Positions 45,721 to 59,310 are shown, counted from the first letter of the stretch. The stretch: DNA of 64,000 bases from Bugula neritina (GCA_964035545.1 OZ037767.1:4029680-4093679), one strand, 5' to 3'. A program made the numbers and translations. The notes: generated from the letters alone by a model not told the origin.

Positions 45721-48700
45721 TATATAATATATATATATAATATATATGTACAGTAAAATTATATATATCAGTTCAACAAAACAAAATCAAAAATATGAAC
45801 AATTAATAAATTTCATATTTTAATGAGTAAATTTTGATATTCAAGGTTCAAACTACATATACCTGGATTGTCTTCTCTTGAACACGAATAGAAGGGAAAC
45901 TATCAAAACAATGAGCACTAGTACTATTGCACCAACAGCTCCGCCTATTATTGCAGGAAGTGACCTTGGCATGGTGCTTCCAGTAGCTGCTGTTGTAGGA
46001 ACCGCAACTATTTATTAAAAAGCAAACATTATCAATCATTTTTATTTTATAAAGCAATAGCTGTAATTCTGCACAGGTGATGTATAGGCATATATATATA
46101 CATTAATTAGCAATGAATATATTATAAGCATTAGTAGCACGTTATAAATATATATCACATTTTACTAGTTGAAACTCTCACTTTAAAACAACATCTTATG
46201 TTTACAAAACACAAAATGAAAAAGTAATGGTTAATAATTGTTTTCAGCAACTAACCTTTAATTTGTTTATTCAGTGAATATTTTAAATTGAGCAAAATTT
46301 TGAAACATTGGAGATCTATGCAAAAACTAAAGGTCTACTTAGTTGTATTTAGTTCAGCATTTCAGTACTGATTTTTCAGTTTTATCTTGTCAGTATTTTT
46401 ATCTTCTAGTTAAACTTTTCACTCAACCACCAAAAAAATTTTTGCATTCAAAGGTTGGCTATGAAAGACATGCTTAATTGAACTGGAAACACTCAAAGCC
46501 AATTATTGTCATCAAATTGAAACTCATACTGAAAGCAGAAATACTGAAAGTGAAGCTCAGAGTGACATAAACTCTTTGTATAGAAATAATAAGAGAATAG
46601 CCAAATTCACCATAGACGGCATAGAGGTCTTTTGTGCTTAGCGCTTTACCATATTAAATATAATATACTTCAATTATTATGGTGTTCACAGTCTCTCAGT
46701 AAAATAATCATAATAAGAGCTGCATAAGAAAATAATTGCAGTAGGAAAAAACAATAGCTACGTTTAGACTACCTGCAGATGTTGTATGTTTTCCCTCCCA
46801 GAGTAGAAAATCACCGCCATGAGTGAGGTTTAAGTAGATTCTCAAGTCATATTCAATGCCTTGTTTTAACTCCACACTGAAACTGGTTTCATTCACAGGC
46901 TGATAGTCTGTAGTCTGCTGGTTGTAGGTTAATTTTAGACTTTCTGCACAGTAATCATCTTCATCCTAAGGAGATACAAGTAAACTGTCAACTCTTATAC
47001 AAAAAGAGACAACTGATTGTCATTGGGAAATAAAGTAATAATTCCCTGTAAACTTTTGCTATTTTTGATAAAATTAAGCTTTACTCTTTTATAGGTAATA
47101 ACTTACAAATGAGGTTAGAAGTTTGATGTTTAGTACAACCAGTGACTGAGTGTCTGTCAAGTTGCCTGACTCTGTGAGATTGGCATCATTCACCTCTGTA
47201 CGACCTTCAAAATGTATATTTATTGTGTAAATGACAACTATTGGACCTACTATAACAATAAAAATAATTGCGTTTAACTCAATAACACAGTAATCTAGGA
47301 AAAATAATGTAAAATAGAGTTGTTTTTAGTAAATATAAAAATACCATACATTTATTTACCTGCACAAAAGGGTTTGCTAAAATCTGGTTGGTCAATCAGA
47401 TCTATCAGTGGCTGACCTCTGTAATTCCGAACTATCTGTACAGCAGCGTAATAAGGTGTAGTCACACTTGGTAGACTGAGTAACACGTGCGTAGAGTGAG
47501 AGGGGACTAAGCCCCCACCCTCAGAGCAGTTGAAAGTCTGTAGCATATCTGTACTTGTAGAGCAGATGATGTTGTACCCAGCTACTACCACAGCATCTTC
47601 TGATGTCAGAGGTGGAGGGAGAGTCAGCCAGATCTGACCGCTGTCTAGTGACTCATTGAGAAACAATGTAGGAGCTGACTCCAGGGATAAATATTCTGTG
47701 AAATAAATGGTTTCCATGTTTTAAAAAAATGTTCACAGATTGATATAAATATTCTGTAATAAGCATTGAAATGAAATTGTTAATATTATGTGACACAAAT
47801 AAAATTATTTTATTTTTTAACAAAATTAAAAGCTTTAAAAAAATTTACAGCATTAAACTATCAAATGAGACACGCAGAAAAAGTAAAGTTATTATATTTA
47901 CAGAAATAAATAAAAATACAAAACCTTTATGTAAAGTATGTTAAATTACTTGAAACGTAGGCCTTTAAAGCAGGATTCCTGAAAGAAGTTCTTCCATCTG
48001 ATTTTAATATAAAACTGTTAGCAGCAATATCTTGTTCCGTTATTGGGATGTTGTAGCCTCTTTCATTCGTCTGGGCATTTGAGGTTATACTGGATACATA
48101 ATTCTTGCAGCCATCAATTTTGCTTGAAAAAATTGAAAGAATGTCTCCAGCTTTCACACGGAAGGTTTCATTATGTACAAACTGGAAGCGAACTCCTCCC
48201 TCCTGAGAAGTCTCTTGAGTCAGTTTAGTCCGAGAGACTATTTGGAACTTGTCTCCTGACATGGGACGCCAAACCCCGACATATGACGTGCAGCGATCAT
48301 TCACTGCGAAAGGAATCAGATAGTATTTCCAGCCCACCAGATATCCATCAACTGGTATTGTTTTGTTAGGAAATAGATTAAGGTAACTGCCAACCGTTGA
48401 TAACTCTTTAATGTTTGCCTGACTGGCTCCTGCTGATGTGTCTATAACAAACAAACAACAGCTGATGCTAACAAGAATTGAGACAGCCATTTTCTCTTAA
48501 AATATCTTTTTTAAATTTTGGAGTACTTTTTTATTCAATAGAGTCAACTTCAGTAACTTAATAATCATGTTTCATATCTAAACACTGAACTTAATAAAAA
48601 AGTTGCATACAGTTAAATTTGAAATATTTATTTCACAGGTGATGAATTAAGATATCTTACTGCAAAAAACCCGTTTCAAGAAGCAAACACTATGCCAAAC

Positions 48701-50960
48701 TTAACAAATTATTTTGAGCTCTCAATACCTTTATACAGACAAGTGAATTCTAAAAAAAATTAGCATCATAACAACCTGCAATCAAACTATACTAAAATGA
48801 CTCAAAAGTAACCAGTGTCTACTTTCAACCAAAGTTCATACAGTTACACAATGCAATGGTTTAATAATTGATTGCAAAAAAGTTATCAATATATAACTTC
48901 TTTTAGAAAGCACATTTTTTTGCAAATTAGGTAACAATTAAATTGAAATGTCTTATATTTTGAGACTATTTGTAATAAGTACAGGCTGAACATTTTTGCC
49001 AGTTTGCTTCAAGTTAGTGCCTTCAAAATTGTCATTGACCATAATTTGAATTTTTTTTACATTATTAAACAAATTAAACTCAAAGTCTATAACAAGCAAA
49101 TAACAATAAGCAATTATCGGTTTGCTTCATCAAATTTTCAAAATGAAATTGAACCATTCATAAATTTTAATAAGTGCTTTACTCTAAAGGATTTGTTTTA
49201 AGCATAACTAAATAAAATATCAAAAGTTGATAGAACATAATAATTATGCTCATTAGACTTATTAGGGTTAAAGTAGCCTTTTGTGAACATAATATCCTTC
49301 ATAGTGGAACACTACCATAAAAATACAATTGACAAAAGAAAATTTGAGATAACATGCCAAGATAAAGTGACTGCCCTTTATCCTATATGACATGAGTAAT
49401 AAAAACATGTGTTTAAATTTGACTTTAAATGAATACATTATCAAATAACCATAAAAACATATGTGATTATACAGTGGTCAAAAAATCATGATTGTTTTAG
49501 TTGATCAAGGAAGTAGTTTAAATTTAGCAAATAATGGGAACATCGGTAAAATATATTATAATGACAATGAAATGAATAGATAGTGCCAATATGAAGCGGT
49601 GTGATCTACAGTAAAAATCTACTATATATAAGAACATATCATGGGAATGTGATGGGAGGTTCCAAATCACTTTTAAAGTCGTTGATTCAAATAACGATTC
49701 TGCGGTTCTTGGTAAAAATGTATTTCAAACTTCTAGACTTATTATATGTGTACATTTGCGCACACACAACATACACACAGCGCACACACACCACACAAAC
49801 CACAGATTACACCTTGTAACTTTAGTATGGTTAATTTCAAACTCTCCTATTAGCAATGCTACAAAGCTATTCAGTAACTATGAATATTACTTTAAGAGTT
49901 TCTGAAAGAATATTCATCTGCATGTAAATATTATCTGCTTCAAAAACAACAAAATAATATGTGGCATTGTGATTCTATGAACTTGCACTCACCCAAATAC
50001 CAGGCAGGTTTGTTAAAGTATAGAGAATCATAGACTGCAGGAGATCCTGAACTAGCTGATGAGTTGAAAAGGTCACAAGAGAAGCTGGAAGAGTCTATTC
50101 CAATAGATCTACAGTCGGGTCCTTCACTATCATCTCTAAGACACTCAGTCATGCAATCCTCCAGTTTGGGAGCATTTGGTGTTAGATAAACTGCAGAAGT
50201 GTTTGCTTTACCCAGTTTCCATGGTAACCACATTCCTATTGGCACATAACCAACCAATTGCTTTTAGTAAAAAGGTACGTTTTAATCAAGTACTAAAAAC
50301 ATCATTTTGGGAATACACATAACTGTATATAATATGTAGTATTTAAAAGCTGCATAATGTTGGGTAGAGAAAAGCCTTTAGCCATTTTATTAATAGCTTT
50401 CTTAAGTTTCTGAGAGCACGCTTGATTTGCTTAATTGTTTTCTCCTAATTTGTTTTGAAAAATATATTCATAAGAACAATAAACTGCGCAGGTTGCTATT
50501 TAATCAAACTATTATTAACTATTTATTACCTGCACAGATGGGTCGCACAGAATATTTCCATCCATCTGCTAACACAGTACTAGCTGTCTCATTACTTTCA
50601 GTGAGGAGCTCACATGTATCCCCATCATAGTTTACAGCAGCACAGATAAATGAGCTCTCATCTACACACTGATCTCTACAGTCTGCTATGTTTGTGACAC
50701 TGTTTATAACTTGACTAGGATTATTCTGAACATGTGGGAAGAGTCTACCATCAGCTGTTGGCCAGTCACAAGACAGGGCTTCACTCAGTGCTACAAATTT
50801 AACTCTTAGGATTTAGTGATGAGTATTAAACTAAATGGATCAAACTATTCATCAAATACAAAGTCATGAAATAGAAGCATACATAAATTGAAAAGTTGTA
50901 ATAGTTATGTCTGCTGTTAAAACACATTTTATAAAATTCTGTTAAATTTACCTATTTTGT

Positions 50961-50999
<39 letters not shown>

Positions 51000-51072
51000 G
51001 AGCTGGCACAAAGCTATACATACTTGTGGAAAGATGGATAATGCCAAAGACTATTATGATAATCCTGTACAT
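35278..51072 (-). CDS. RPTP-B: inverted paralogue of RPTP-A
   Basis: Twenty-five exons: 51024-51091 (ATG ends 51072), 50530-50790, 49993-50235, 47950-48441, 47360-47695, 47107-47204, 46773-46965, 45863-46007, 45483-45529, 44735-44997, 44463-44547, 43889-43962, 43260-43302, 42688-42785, 42266-42397, 41048-41187, 40631-40778, 40191-40295, 39766-39907, 39160-39233, 37999-38121, 37412-37549, 36528-36664, 36077-36212 and 35278-35355. Coding lengths equal those of RPTP-A in all but exons 2, 4 and 10 (-9, -3, +12 nt), and the total is again 3780 nt, 1259 residues, with no stop or frameshift. D1 keeps WYD and HCSAGVGRTG; D2 has the same inactive VQCRNGSRVSG. Differences: KNRF becomes KNWF (W731), and the juxtamembrane exon 9 encodes QQLAEYEEID, absent from RPTP-A. 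Both copies look functional. Intron 15 holds a large minisatellite. Confidence 0.85.
38480..38562. repeat. GAGTGGATAAGAGTGGAG minisatellite in RPTP-B intron 20
   Basis: Units combining GAGTGTAATAAGAGTGG and GAGTGGATAAGAGTG occur in the intron equivalent to 20297-20366 of RPTP-A, with more copies here. Confidence 0.65.
41556..42288 (-). repeat. 23-bp minisatellite grown from a 5' splice site, about 31 units
   Basis: On the minus strand the unit reads TATACTGTAGACAATGTAAG plus TAA. It begins inside exon 15 of RPTP-B: the first unit holds the last coding bases and the true donor (AGT|GTAAGT, donor at 42264-42265), and about 30 more units fill the intron. About 22 units keep a perfect GTAAGT and two read GTGAGT. 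Larger blocks have been re-duplicated, for instance the segment near 41607-41675 recurs near 41724-41792, and that near 41900-41970 recurs near 42085-42155. Because 23 is not a multiple of three, open frames run through it in all three phases; none is a gene. Confidence 0.9.
45644..45745. repeat. (TA)n microsatellite
   Basis: A TA tract lies in intron 8 of RPTP-B, with ATATAATATA interruptions at its right end. Confidence 0.9.
50962..50996. repeat. (CA)n microsatellite
   Basis: About 17 CA units start 27 bases inside intron 1 of RPTP-B. If that intron were retained the tract would be read as alternating Cys-Val. Confidence 0.9.
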
Positions 51073-52808
51073 CCTGATTTGCACTGTGGATCTGCAAGTA
51101 ATAAGAATCATATTCACTGTGTAAACAAAAGCCAACTAAATTATATTGTGTGAAGTTTACATATTGTAAACTAAGTTGATAGTTTGGTGTTTGCACAACA
51201 ATTACTACATTGGTGCCCGTTCCAATAGGTCGGGCTCCTTGAACCAGTTGACAGACTTCATCTGCTGCTAAAAGTCGGTGGATTTTTTGTCGGCATGTAA
51301 AGTTTAGTACAATATTTTAGTTTTTGTACAGTTTTGCAACATAAAAATAAAGTCATGAAAAAGGTGAACTCAAGACTCATAAATTAAAGATATAAAAGAA
51401 AATAATGCACATAGCAAAACTTACACAACTAGTTTTAGAAGCATGCACTTTGCACTGTTACTTGCAGAATTTATATAAGTTACAATGGTAATATGTTAGA
51501 ATTTGTTTACGCACCTCTGATTAACCGGGTTTGACAAATATAAAACACATTTATTTGACTAAGTTTATAATCCATCCGTTGCAACTATATGTGTGTTTTA
51601 AGGTTAGATATGACCATTTCTATTACAGCTACTATTAGCAGTTGAGTTCAGAGCTAACTCAATCCTTGCCACTGCGTTATAGTTGACGCAACTTGTTTAC
51701 AACCATATCGGTGTGGAGCAATGTCTAATTTTCTAATTCATTGCCCTGAATAAAAGTTCTAACTTTAAGAGCAAAAAAATAGCCTCAAGAAACTTGAGTT
51801 GAACTTCCTTGTTAGCCGCTCTTATACTTGGTAGTTTTTCTATACTACGTCTTCTTTTACTTAGTATTAGTACTGAGTAAACACAAGTGACAATTAAATC
51901 AATGCTGTAGAATGTAATTTATCTGTCCTTGTTGATATGGCAAAATTTATTATAATATAGGCTACTAAGCCACATAATTATACTACTCGACATAGGATAC
52001 AAAAAATATAGAAACAGTGTTATGGTGGGTTTTTACAATTTGGAGTATCGTAAACTCACCGAATGATATATATGTTGTAGCCTTTGGGTGAGCTTGGGGT
52101 CGGTATACCGTTATTGGTTAGTGGCTTGGCTGCGAGGTAACTCCAGCTCCCGTCCGTCTGGTAGGGGTGAAGTTGAGACTCCGGTTAGGGTAATTGGCTG
52201 GTGGTGCTCCTCAGTCTATGATCCTGGGCTAACGTACACTAACACATTCTAATTGAGTTGCATACATTCTATACAAATATCCTCAATCGTTCCTCAATCA
52301 GTCTACAATATCCCAATTCTCCCATTTACACTAGGTTTTATAGCTACAACACTCACACAAGTCACACCCACACTATATCCAATATATATGTCAATCTCAG
52401 AGAAGACAACTACATGTACTTATAAATTACGATATAACAACAGGATACTAAATAATAATAACGGATCTTAATCAACTAGCCAACACACCTGTTAGCAGCT
52501 GCAAAACTATAGAGCTATGAGATATATGATCCATTCAGTAAAGCTATGCCAAGCGTCATGCAAATATAAAAAGCAGCGAAGCTTACGGAAATTCAAAATC
52601 ATATGTTTAATGAGAAGTCCTATTAACACATTATCTGTAATTAGCTAATGGCAATGTTCATGTATTTTTATGCAGTTAAGTGCATATTATAGCAGCAAAT
52701 AAAGATGTAGGCAGTGGGACAGCTATTAGAACCTGCAACTTAACACTATATCGATACTATAATATGTGTACATTATTACTATAAAATTACTATAATATAT
52801 TGTTATAT

Positions 52809-53020
52809 ACTCACGCTAGTTTATAGTCGCTATCAGGTGAGAAACTCCTCATGGAAAGGGTTTTTGTTAAAGCGGGCTAAGGACTTGTTTTGATGAGGCA
52901 CAGGAGCAGTTATGACTGGACGCTCTTCCTAACATCACCAATGACCTTTGTCTGGGGCCGAATCCATGACCTCTTGTTTACTAGGCAAACACTCTAACCT
53001 CTATACCACCACTGCACCCT
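52809..53020 (-). mobile_element. tRNA-derived SINE, copy 2
   Basis: Read on the minus strand it begins GGGTGCAGTGGTGGTATAGA, a box A-like region, then GGTCATGGATTCGGCCC (box B-like), GGAAGAGCGTC, AGTCATAACTGCTCCTGTGC and ACAAAAACCCTTTCCAT. It matches copy 1 through to the shared end CTATAAACT. It lies in the presumed 5'UTR intron of RPTP-B. Confidence 0.8.
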
Positions 53021-53184
53021 ATATTAATATAGTAATGATGCATATTATTATATATACAACATTACTATAATATTATCATTTTGAATATACATGCGCATAT
53101 CATTACTATATATCAACAAAATATTATTGCTATAGGTCTACCATTCAAATTATTATATAAGAGAATTTAGTTTGTATAATTTAC

Positions 53185-53238
53185 CTTTTAAATTTCTAAC
53201 AGAGGTTTGTCACTGTGAATGCGTCTCCAATCACTATT
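53185..53238 (-). other. Putative 5'UTR exon of RPTP-B
   Basis: On the minus strand GACGCATTCACAGT and CAAACCTCTGTT precede a donor AAAAG|gtaaat, matching the RPTP-A exon at 5690-5742. It would splice to the acceptor before 51091 (TTACTTGCAG). Confidence 0.5.
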
Positions 53239-53289
53239 CTATATTAGCTATAGGTTATTAGCATAAGTATAATATAACAGATTGCTTAT

Positions 53290-53400
53290 AATAGGGTTAG
53301 CCCACGTGACTCATTTGCGACACGATCAGCCAATGAGCACTTCACAGAAGAGCTGATGCTGTTTGCACAAATAATTATTGTGTAACCCGGTTATGTATTA
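53290..53400 (-). promoter_or_regulatory. Putative RPTP-B promoter block with CCAAT box
   Basis: The minus strand reads TCTGTGAAGTGCTCATTGG, then CTGATCGTGTCGCAAATGAG and CACGTGGGCTAACCC, the counterpart of 5540-5645. CCAAT lies at 53330-53334. An E-box-like CACGTG appears here where RPTP-A has AACGTG. Confidence 0.5.
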
Positions 53401-53613
53401 CAGGTGATATAGTTTTTCATACCAACACAAAGCATATGATGAGATGAATAGAATTATAAATATTTCATTATTGCGCTCTTGCTGCAGTACATATTGTTGA
53501 GTTTTGTGATGACTGATATGCAGTGGTGTCATAGATGTTTTTTAGATGTTTCTAGATATTTTAGATAAGCATATGTGCAGCTTTATTATCAACATAAAGA
53601 GTTGGTTGTATCT

Positions 53614-53693
53614 ATGTTGCGAGTCAAGTTATTTAGTTGTTTTTGTCTCCATTTACTCAGCCAAATTGCATTCCTGGCTGAAAATCGTGAAGG
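53614..53693 (+). CDS. Candidate signal-peptide exon (weak)
   Basis: An ATG opens MLRVKLFSCFCLHLLSQIAF and continues LAENRE, which has the shape of a signal peptide, and is followed by a phase-1 donor-like GAAG|gtataa. No following exon could be linked, so this may be chance. Confidence 0.2.
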
Positions 53694-53699
53694 TATAAA

Positions 53700-56050
53700 C
53701 TCAACTTTAACTTTAGGAAAAATGTTTTATCCAAATATTTCTATTAACAACTGTACATCAATGTTATTATAATGTTGTATGAACTTCATGCAGCATTTGT
53801 AAAAAAGGATTCTGAATAAATGTTACTATGACCCTATGACGATGTTGACAGAAACATTGGTAGAAAACTATTTCCAGCGTAAATAAATGAGTTTGAAATT
53901 GTTTGTATGTTGATAACTTTATTGCTTGAAAATTAGGAGCAAAAATTAAAAACAATGAATGTTACTAAAAACATGTGCAACCTAACGATGCCATATTTGT
54001 CAAAGTGAACGACCTAAAACAACTTGTATAAAATAAATGTGAGTTACAGTTGTTTCAAAATACTAATAGCTTGCTTGATAGCTATTTGGTTAAGTAAATA
54101 CACAATGCTTCTAATTATCTGTAAGCAGCTAAGCCAAATTATCAAAACTGATATTGTAAAAACTGGAACAATTTTGATCTAAAGCTGCACATTAGCAGTA
54201 AGTATTACACTTTGAAGGGAAGTCAAGTTTCCTACTAAGCATAATTTGAAACAATTGATAGTTACAGGATCAATTATCATTGGAAGTCTTCTCAAATTTG
54301 ATCTGCTTAGTGGTTTCCTCAGAACTTCATATTCAAACTTCCAAGCCTTTTTCTGCCTTATGGCTAGGTGGTGATTACCTACTAAAAAGCAATATCAGTG
54401 ACTAAAAACAATATATATACACACATTTAAATGAACTATACTAAAATAGTGCTTTTGTTACAATTATTCAATAACCTACTGTATAATATGAATTATTTGA
54501 GAGGGAACCAGCAATTTGGGGTTATTTATATACAATAAAACTTCAGAAAGTGGGTAGGCAATTTTAACTTGATGTACATTTTAATACAAAGATGACTAAC
54601 AAGAAATTTAGAAGTTTTTTTGGATTTTGGTCTCCATTCAAAAACAGAAAGAGAATTGATAAATAATTATTTCCAAGATAATTGACGGATCTCAAATAAT
54701 GGGAGTTCTGCTAACCAGTTTATCAATAAGGTCATATAGTGGGACTTGGGCATTTACTCATCTACAGTAAGTAAACTGCAGGTAACTCAATAGGTATGAC
54801 TATAAATTACCTATTATAAGCCAAGTACTTGGGAATGGTAGCTGAAATCCTATCCATCAACCCAAACAAGGTATATTTGCAGCAGCAGCAGCTGAATATT
54901 TTCTAATCAAATGATCACATGCTGATATTAGCCTGAAGGAAAGTCATATTTGTTAGCCAGTAAAACTGTCTAAAATTGATAAGTAGAAGACATCAAGGTA
55001 CTTTAGAAGTACTAGTTTATAATAAAGTTTTAATACGAGTCACATTTATTCATGGTACTACTAATTTTTGCAAAAAAATCTTGACAAAAACAGATTGGAG
55101 ATGATGACTTCTCATCAGGACCAATCAGTGAATATACATATTTCAGCGTATAAGTTGCAATCCAATTTGATTGAGAGAACAAAGGTTGCCAGAAGTCTAA
55201 TGGTAATTGGAAGTTGAAGCATTGCAAAAACTATAGAAGTGGGGCAGCTAGAAGAAATTCCTCTCAAAGGTAAAATAATATATCTTCAACATTACAGCTA
55301 TTATGCATATTCTCATACTCCCAAATTTTTGCCTAACGCAAAAATTTAAAGTATACTTGCAATCAGTACTTTTATACTTTATAGCCATGCTTGCATTATC
55401 GAAAAATCTAATTTATAGAAATATTTTGAGATGAAAATTATTTATGTTAATCCCTATAAACTATAATTCAGAGTGCTTTATATATATATATATATTATAA
55501 AATTGATAGGCTGAAGCAGAATTTCCAATTGCAGAAATGATTATGCAAGTAAATGTACAAAGGTTATACAATTTTCTGAAAAAATTAGCTATTGATAACC
55601 AGACTGATGAGAAATAACAGCAATGAAGTGCAAAAGTACACATGCGATTTCAGAAATAAGCTGCCTAATCATAGATGCTATAACTTTAAAACAGTATTTT
55701 AGAAACTTTTGGATAAACGTCTACCAGGTGCTAAAGCAACCACAAAGGTGAAAAAAGGTGAATATTGGTATAGGCTTTTGGTTGCTGTACTATTTTTAAA
55801 TAGCAGCAGTTTCGAAGTCCATAAAGTTAATGAACTGCACATGCATATGTAGTTTATGTTGTGGTTGTATGGTGCCTAAACCATTGTATAGTCATTTTAA
55901 CAACTTTTACTAGTAAAACAATAGATATGATGGTGTTTTATTGAATACAGATTTATAAACTTTTCAATTATATTGTTGAATTTTTTTTCAAGGTGGTGAA
56001 AAGTTCAAGGGGTGATCAAAAAACCTCACATAGATAAAAAATCAATACTA
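53700..56050. other. No gene seen
   Basis: AT-rich DNA with short unconnected open frames on both strands and a short TA tract near 55481-55498. I find no conserved motif or consistent splice pair. Confidence 0.4.
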
Positions 56051-56059
56051 TCTGCCTAA

Positions 56060-56270
56060 CTTTCATATCCAACCTGATGTATGGAAACGAAGTCTGGTGC
56101 AGGAACTAACTGGAGTACCTTGCAACAAGAATACCCAGACTTACCACAAGAATCTCTGTACAAGCCTGCCATTGGACTAACACTGAAGCATGGGAATGAA
56201 TACTTTATAGATCAACTGATAGGAGTATTCTGCAAACACTGACCAGACGATATGATTGAGGGTAATCCCA
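56060..56270 (+). pseudogene. Possible LINE reverse-transcriptase C-terminal relic
   Basis: One frame reads NLMYGNEVWCRN, a stop, LEYLATRIPRLTTR, then ACHWTNTEAWE. The order YGxExW followed by about 30 residues and W-x-x-T-N-x-E resembles the end of non-LTR retrotransposon polymerases (YGSETW and WxDxxTNEE). Several stops show it is dead. The match is by eye and weak. Confidence 0.3.
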
Positions 56271-58154
56271 ATTTAATTTTTATGAGACGAAATTTTGCTT
56301 TAAATTTTGAAATACGTGTACAAAAAGTCCAATTAAGTTTGAGAAAAACAGTGTATAAAAAGGAATCTAAAAAAATGAAGATACCCGAGTGTATAGTGTT
56401 TCACCAATAAAACTCTGAATAATGTGCTAGCAGTGAAAAGCAAACCAGCTTTGAATGCAATGGACACACTCTGTAACTGGTTGCATAATGTCTCCCACAA
56501 TAAATCACCATAAGCAACCATGACTTTAATACCCATTATACTACCCATTTATGCTTTCGGACATAAGTCAGCAGACGTTATTTATCTGCTTTGTGTTGGT
56601 TGTTAAATCTGTGATTATATCATTGTGGTTGGGGGACTGTCATTGTGGGATTTGGAGGGGTATTTTTTTGTTTAATCAATATATTTTTGTCTGGTTTAGT
56701 AGCTACAGCCACAGTAAATACACCATTGATAAGTTTACTATATCAGTTGGCAACGCTTATCAAAACTGCATTATTTTATTCTTCGATTTTCAATATAATT
56801 TACTGATCGCTCTGAAATAAAGACCAAAGAGGTTAGTTACTATTAATTATTATTCGCATTATATTATATCAATTATTGCTTTTAGAGTAACTACTTTTCA
56901 TGGCTTTTCTTTGAAATTGAATTTTGAGTACTACCTTTATATTTAACCATATTTATGCATGCATATAATTCATATAATTATTATATTATACTATTAAGTT
57001 TTTACCAACAGGTATACAAATAAAGTGGTAAAAGTACAAGTCCTGCTGATAAAAATTTTGGTACATGCATACGGAGCCAGTTACACACTGATTCAGTTTT
57101 AAATAAAAGTTGATTCATCAATCATTAAATAAACATTAAATCTTGAATATTATATTCTTGACAAATTATTAAACGTCAAAAGTTTAGTCATTTCGAGTGG
57201 TTCTGATTTTGCACATTAATGTTGAAAAAATATTTTTTAAAAAAGCACACAGGTGGCATCGTCGCCCAATAACATCTTGACGGCAGCCTTTTCAAACCAA
57301 GCTTCATCATAAAGTTCAGACTACTGAGCAAAGAGATTACTATTGTTGTATAGTACAACTGAAATACTTTTTGACTTTACACAGTCTAAAACATAAAATT
57401 TTTGACCACCTAAATCATGAAAATATGAAATCTAGTAGTTACTTAATGAGTGCATGAAGCTGCTGTTGCCCTGATAGGACGATCAATGTCTGAAAAAAAA
57501 ACAGTTCAATGTAATTAATGACGAGATTTGAATATAAAAAGTTGTAAATCACATTACACTTTTGATGGCCATGTTCCAAGCAGATGTCATAAATTCTTAT
57601 ATTTCATGAATGGAACAAAAACTTCCTGCAACCTGCGCAAAACTTCTGAACTTTCATTACCAAAAATCATAGGAAAGAACACTTGAAAATTTTCAAGCTT
57701 CAACACATTGTCAAGACAAACAGCAAATACTTGAAAAATAAAAAATGAAATGGCCAGATGAACAGAAAGTTGGAATGAAACTAAAACCACAGTAAGTCAA
57801 AGATGGAAGATTGCTGAATGTTTGCAAATAAAAATGTATTAGAACAATTAAATATCGATGGTCATGATGAGGATAAAATAGAAATACGACAATGGAGTGA
57901 TATAGTCGCAGATATAATACTGTCACTGTAAAAACACTAATGGTGCATAGTGTAAGCCAAGTCACAATTAAGACATTTAGTAAGCAGGAAAAAAAGCCCA
58001 GAAAAATATTGATACAATCATGTCAAACAGGTGAACCTATTCACCAGGCATTTACCAAAAAAAATCTAAAAAAAACCTACATTTATTGTACGGAAATATT
58101 TTCGTTGGTTTTTATTCTACATGCCTGTATCACGAAGATACTTAGAAAGTATGT

Positions 58155-58232
58155 GAAGCTACTGTTGCTGTGATTGGACAAACTATGTCAGGGAAGACAA
58201 GTTTAATTAAAACATTATTGAAATTTATTAAT
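58155..58232 (+). pseudogene. P-loop fragment, AVIGQTMSGKTS type
   Basis: Frame GAA-GCT... reads EATVAVIGQTMSGKTSLIKT and runs on to a stop after about 25 codons. The Walker A consensus GxxxxGKT is intact. No splice donor is clear. Confidence 0.5.
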
Positions 58233-58390
58233 ATAGTTTAAGTTGTATGTACACCAAACTACACTTTTGATAGTTAGGTTCCAAGCAGATGTCAGAAATT
58301 ATTGTATTTCATGAAATAAAAACTTTCTGTAAACCATCTTGCGAATCAAAAATGAAATGATGGAATTTCGTGGTGACTTAGTAGGTATGT

Positions 58391-58560
58391 GAAGCTACCG
58401 TTGCTCTGGTAGGAAGATCGTTGTCCGGAAAAACTAGCTTAACTTACACTGTTGCTGTGATTGGAAAAACAATGTCTGGAAAGACAAGTTTAATTAAAAT
58501 AATGACATTTGATTATATAGGCGAAACTGTACACCATATTACATTTTTTTTATGGTAATG
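58391..58560 (+). pseudogene. Double P-loop fragment
   Basis: A single frame holds two Walker A motifs in tandem, VALVGRSLSGKTSLTYT and then VAVIGKTMSGKTSLIKIM, so the two types are fused here without the spacer seen elsewhere. This suggests a deletion between neighbouring copies. Confidence 0.5.
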
Positions 58561-58658
58561 TTCCAAGCAAATGTCAAAAATTATGAATAAAATATCTTTC
58601 TGTGAAACACCCTGTGAACCACATTATGAAACACTGGAATCTGGTGGTGACTTAGTAA

Positions 58659-58751
58659 GCATGTGATGCTATGGTTGCTCTGGTAGGAAAATCATTATCT
58701 GGAAAAACTAGCTCAACTTACACAATAATGAACCTTGATGAAGTTCTTTAA
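58659..58751 (+). pseudogene. P-loop fragment, VALVGKSLSGKTS type
   Basis: Reads ACDAMVALVGKSLSGKTSST then YTIMNLDEVL and stop. It follows a donor-like CTTA|GTAAGC and leads directly into the coiled-coil module at 58752. Confidence 0.45.
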
Positions 58752-59310
58752 TCCTATGATTTATAAGTCGGACTACCCTCTATCACACAGTACTATAAAG
58801 ATATTTAGTTCGGTAGTTAACAAATACAAGCATTGTCAAAAGACTAGCTAAAAATTTAATACTAAAAAAAGATGAGTAACCAAAACGGCATTATTTTTTA
58901 CATGAGAAAACTAGGGTGTTGAGCCAGCACATTCAGGTTATTGACTGGAACTTTTCAACGTTTGAAGGGTTGTACAAAATACATAAATTTCTGATGCTTG
59001 ATCAGAAAAATTAGTCTAACAAGGTAAAGCACACAAGTCAGAGATCACTTTCTAAAATTAAAAAAAATTCAAGTTGCAAGACATTGTGCAGACAAACTGC
59101 AGACAATTCAACAATTGAAAGTAAAACTAGAACAGGTGGAATTGGTATCCAAAAAAATTTCAAAGGCAGCCTTAGTAGACAGAACTTGGTCATAAACTCC
59201 CGATTACTGACTAAAGAGATTACTATTGTAGAGTTGCATAGACTACAACAAAAATATCTTTTCACCTTGCAGTGTCTGAAAACAAAAGAAATCTGTAAAC
59301 CACCAGAGCC
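58752..59310 (+). pseudogene. Coiled-coil-like module, copy 1 (broken)
   Basis: It encodes VIDWNFSTFEGLYKIHKFLM, then LDQKN with a stop, and further on VELHRLQQKYLFTLQCLKTK in shifted frame. It matches 60430-61000 at both DNA and protein level. Stops and frameshifts indicate decay. Confidence 0.45.

Noticed and set aside
50929-51135. Upstream in-frame Met (MAFVYTVN...) as the RPTP-B start
   Set aside because: An acceptor (TTACTTGCAG) lies between it and the conserved MYRIIII start, and RPTP-A shares only the latter.
51205-51225. TGGTGCCCGT resembling a retroviral primer-binding site
   Set aside because: No flanking LTR, gag or pol sequence is recognisable, so a ten-base match is not evidence.
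52080-52260. Slightly GC-richer stretch upstream of RPTP-B, possible coding or LTR fragment
   Set aside because: All frames are interrupted and no conserved motif or splice pair was found.
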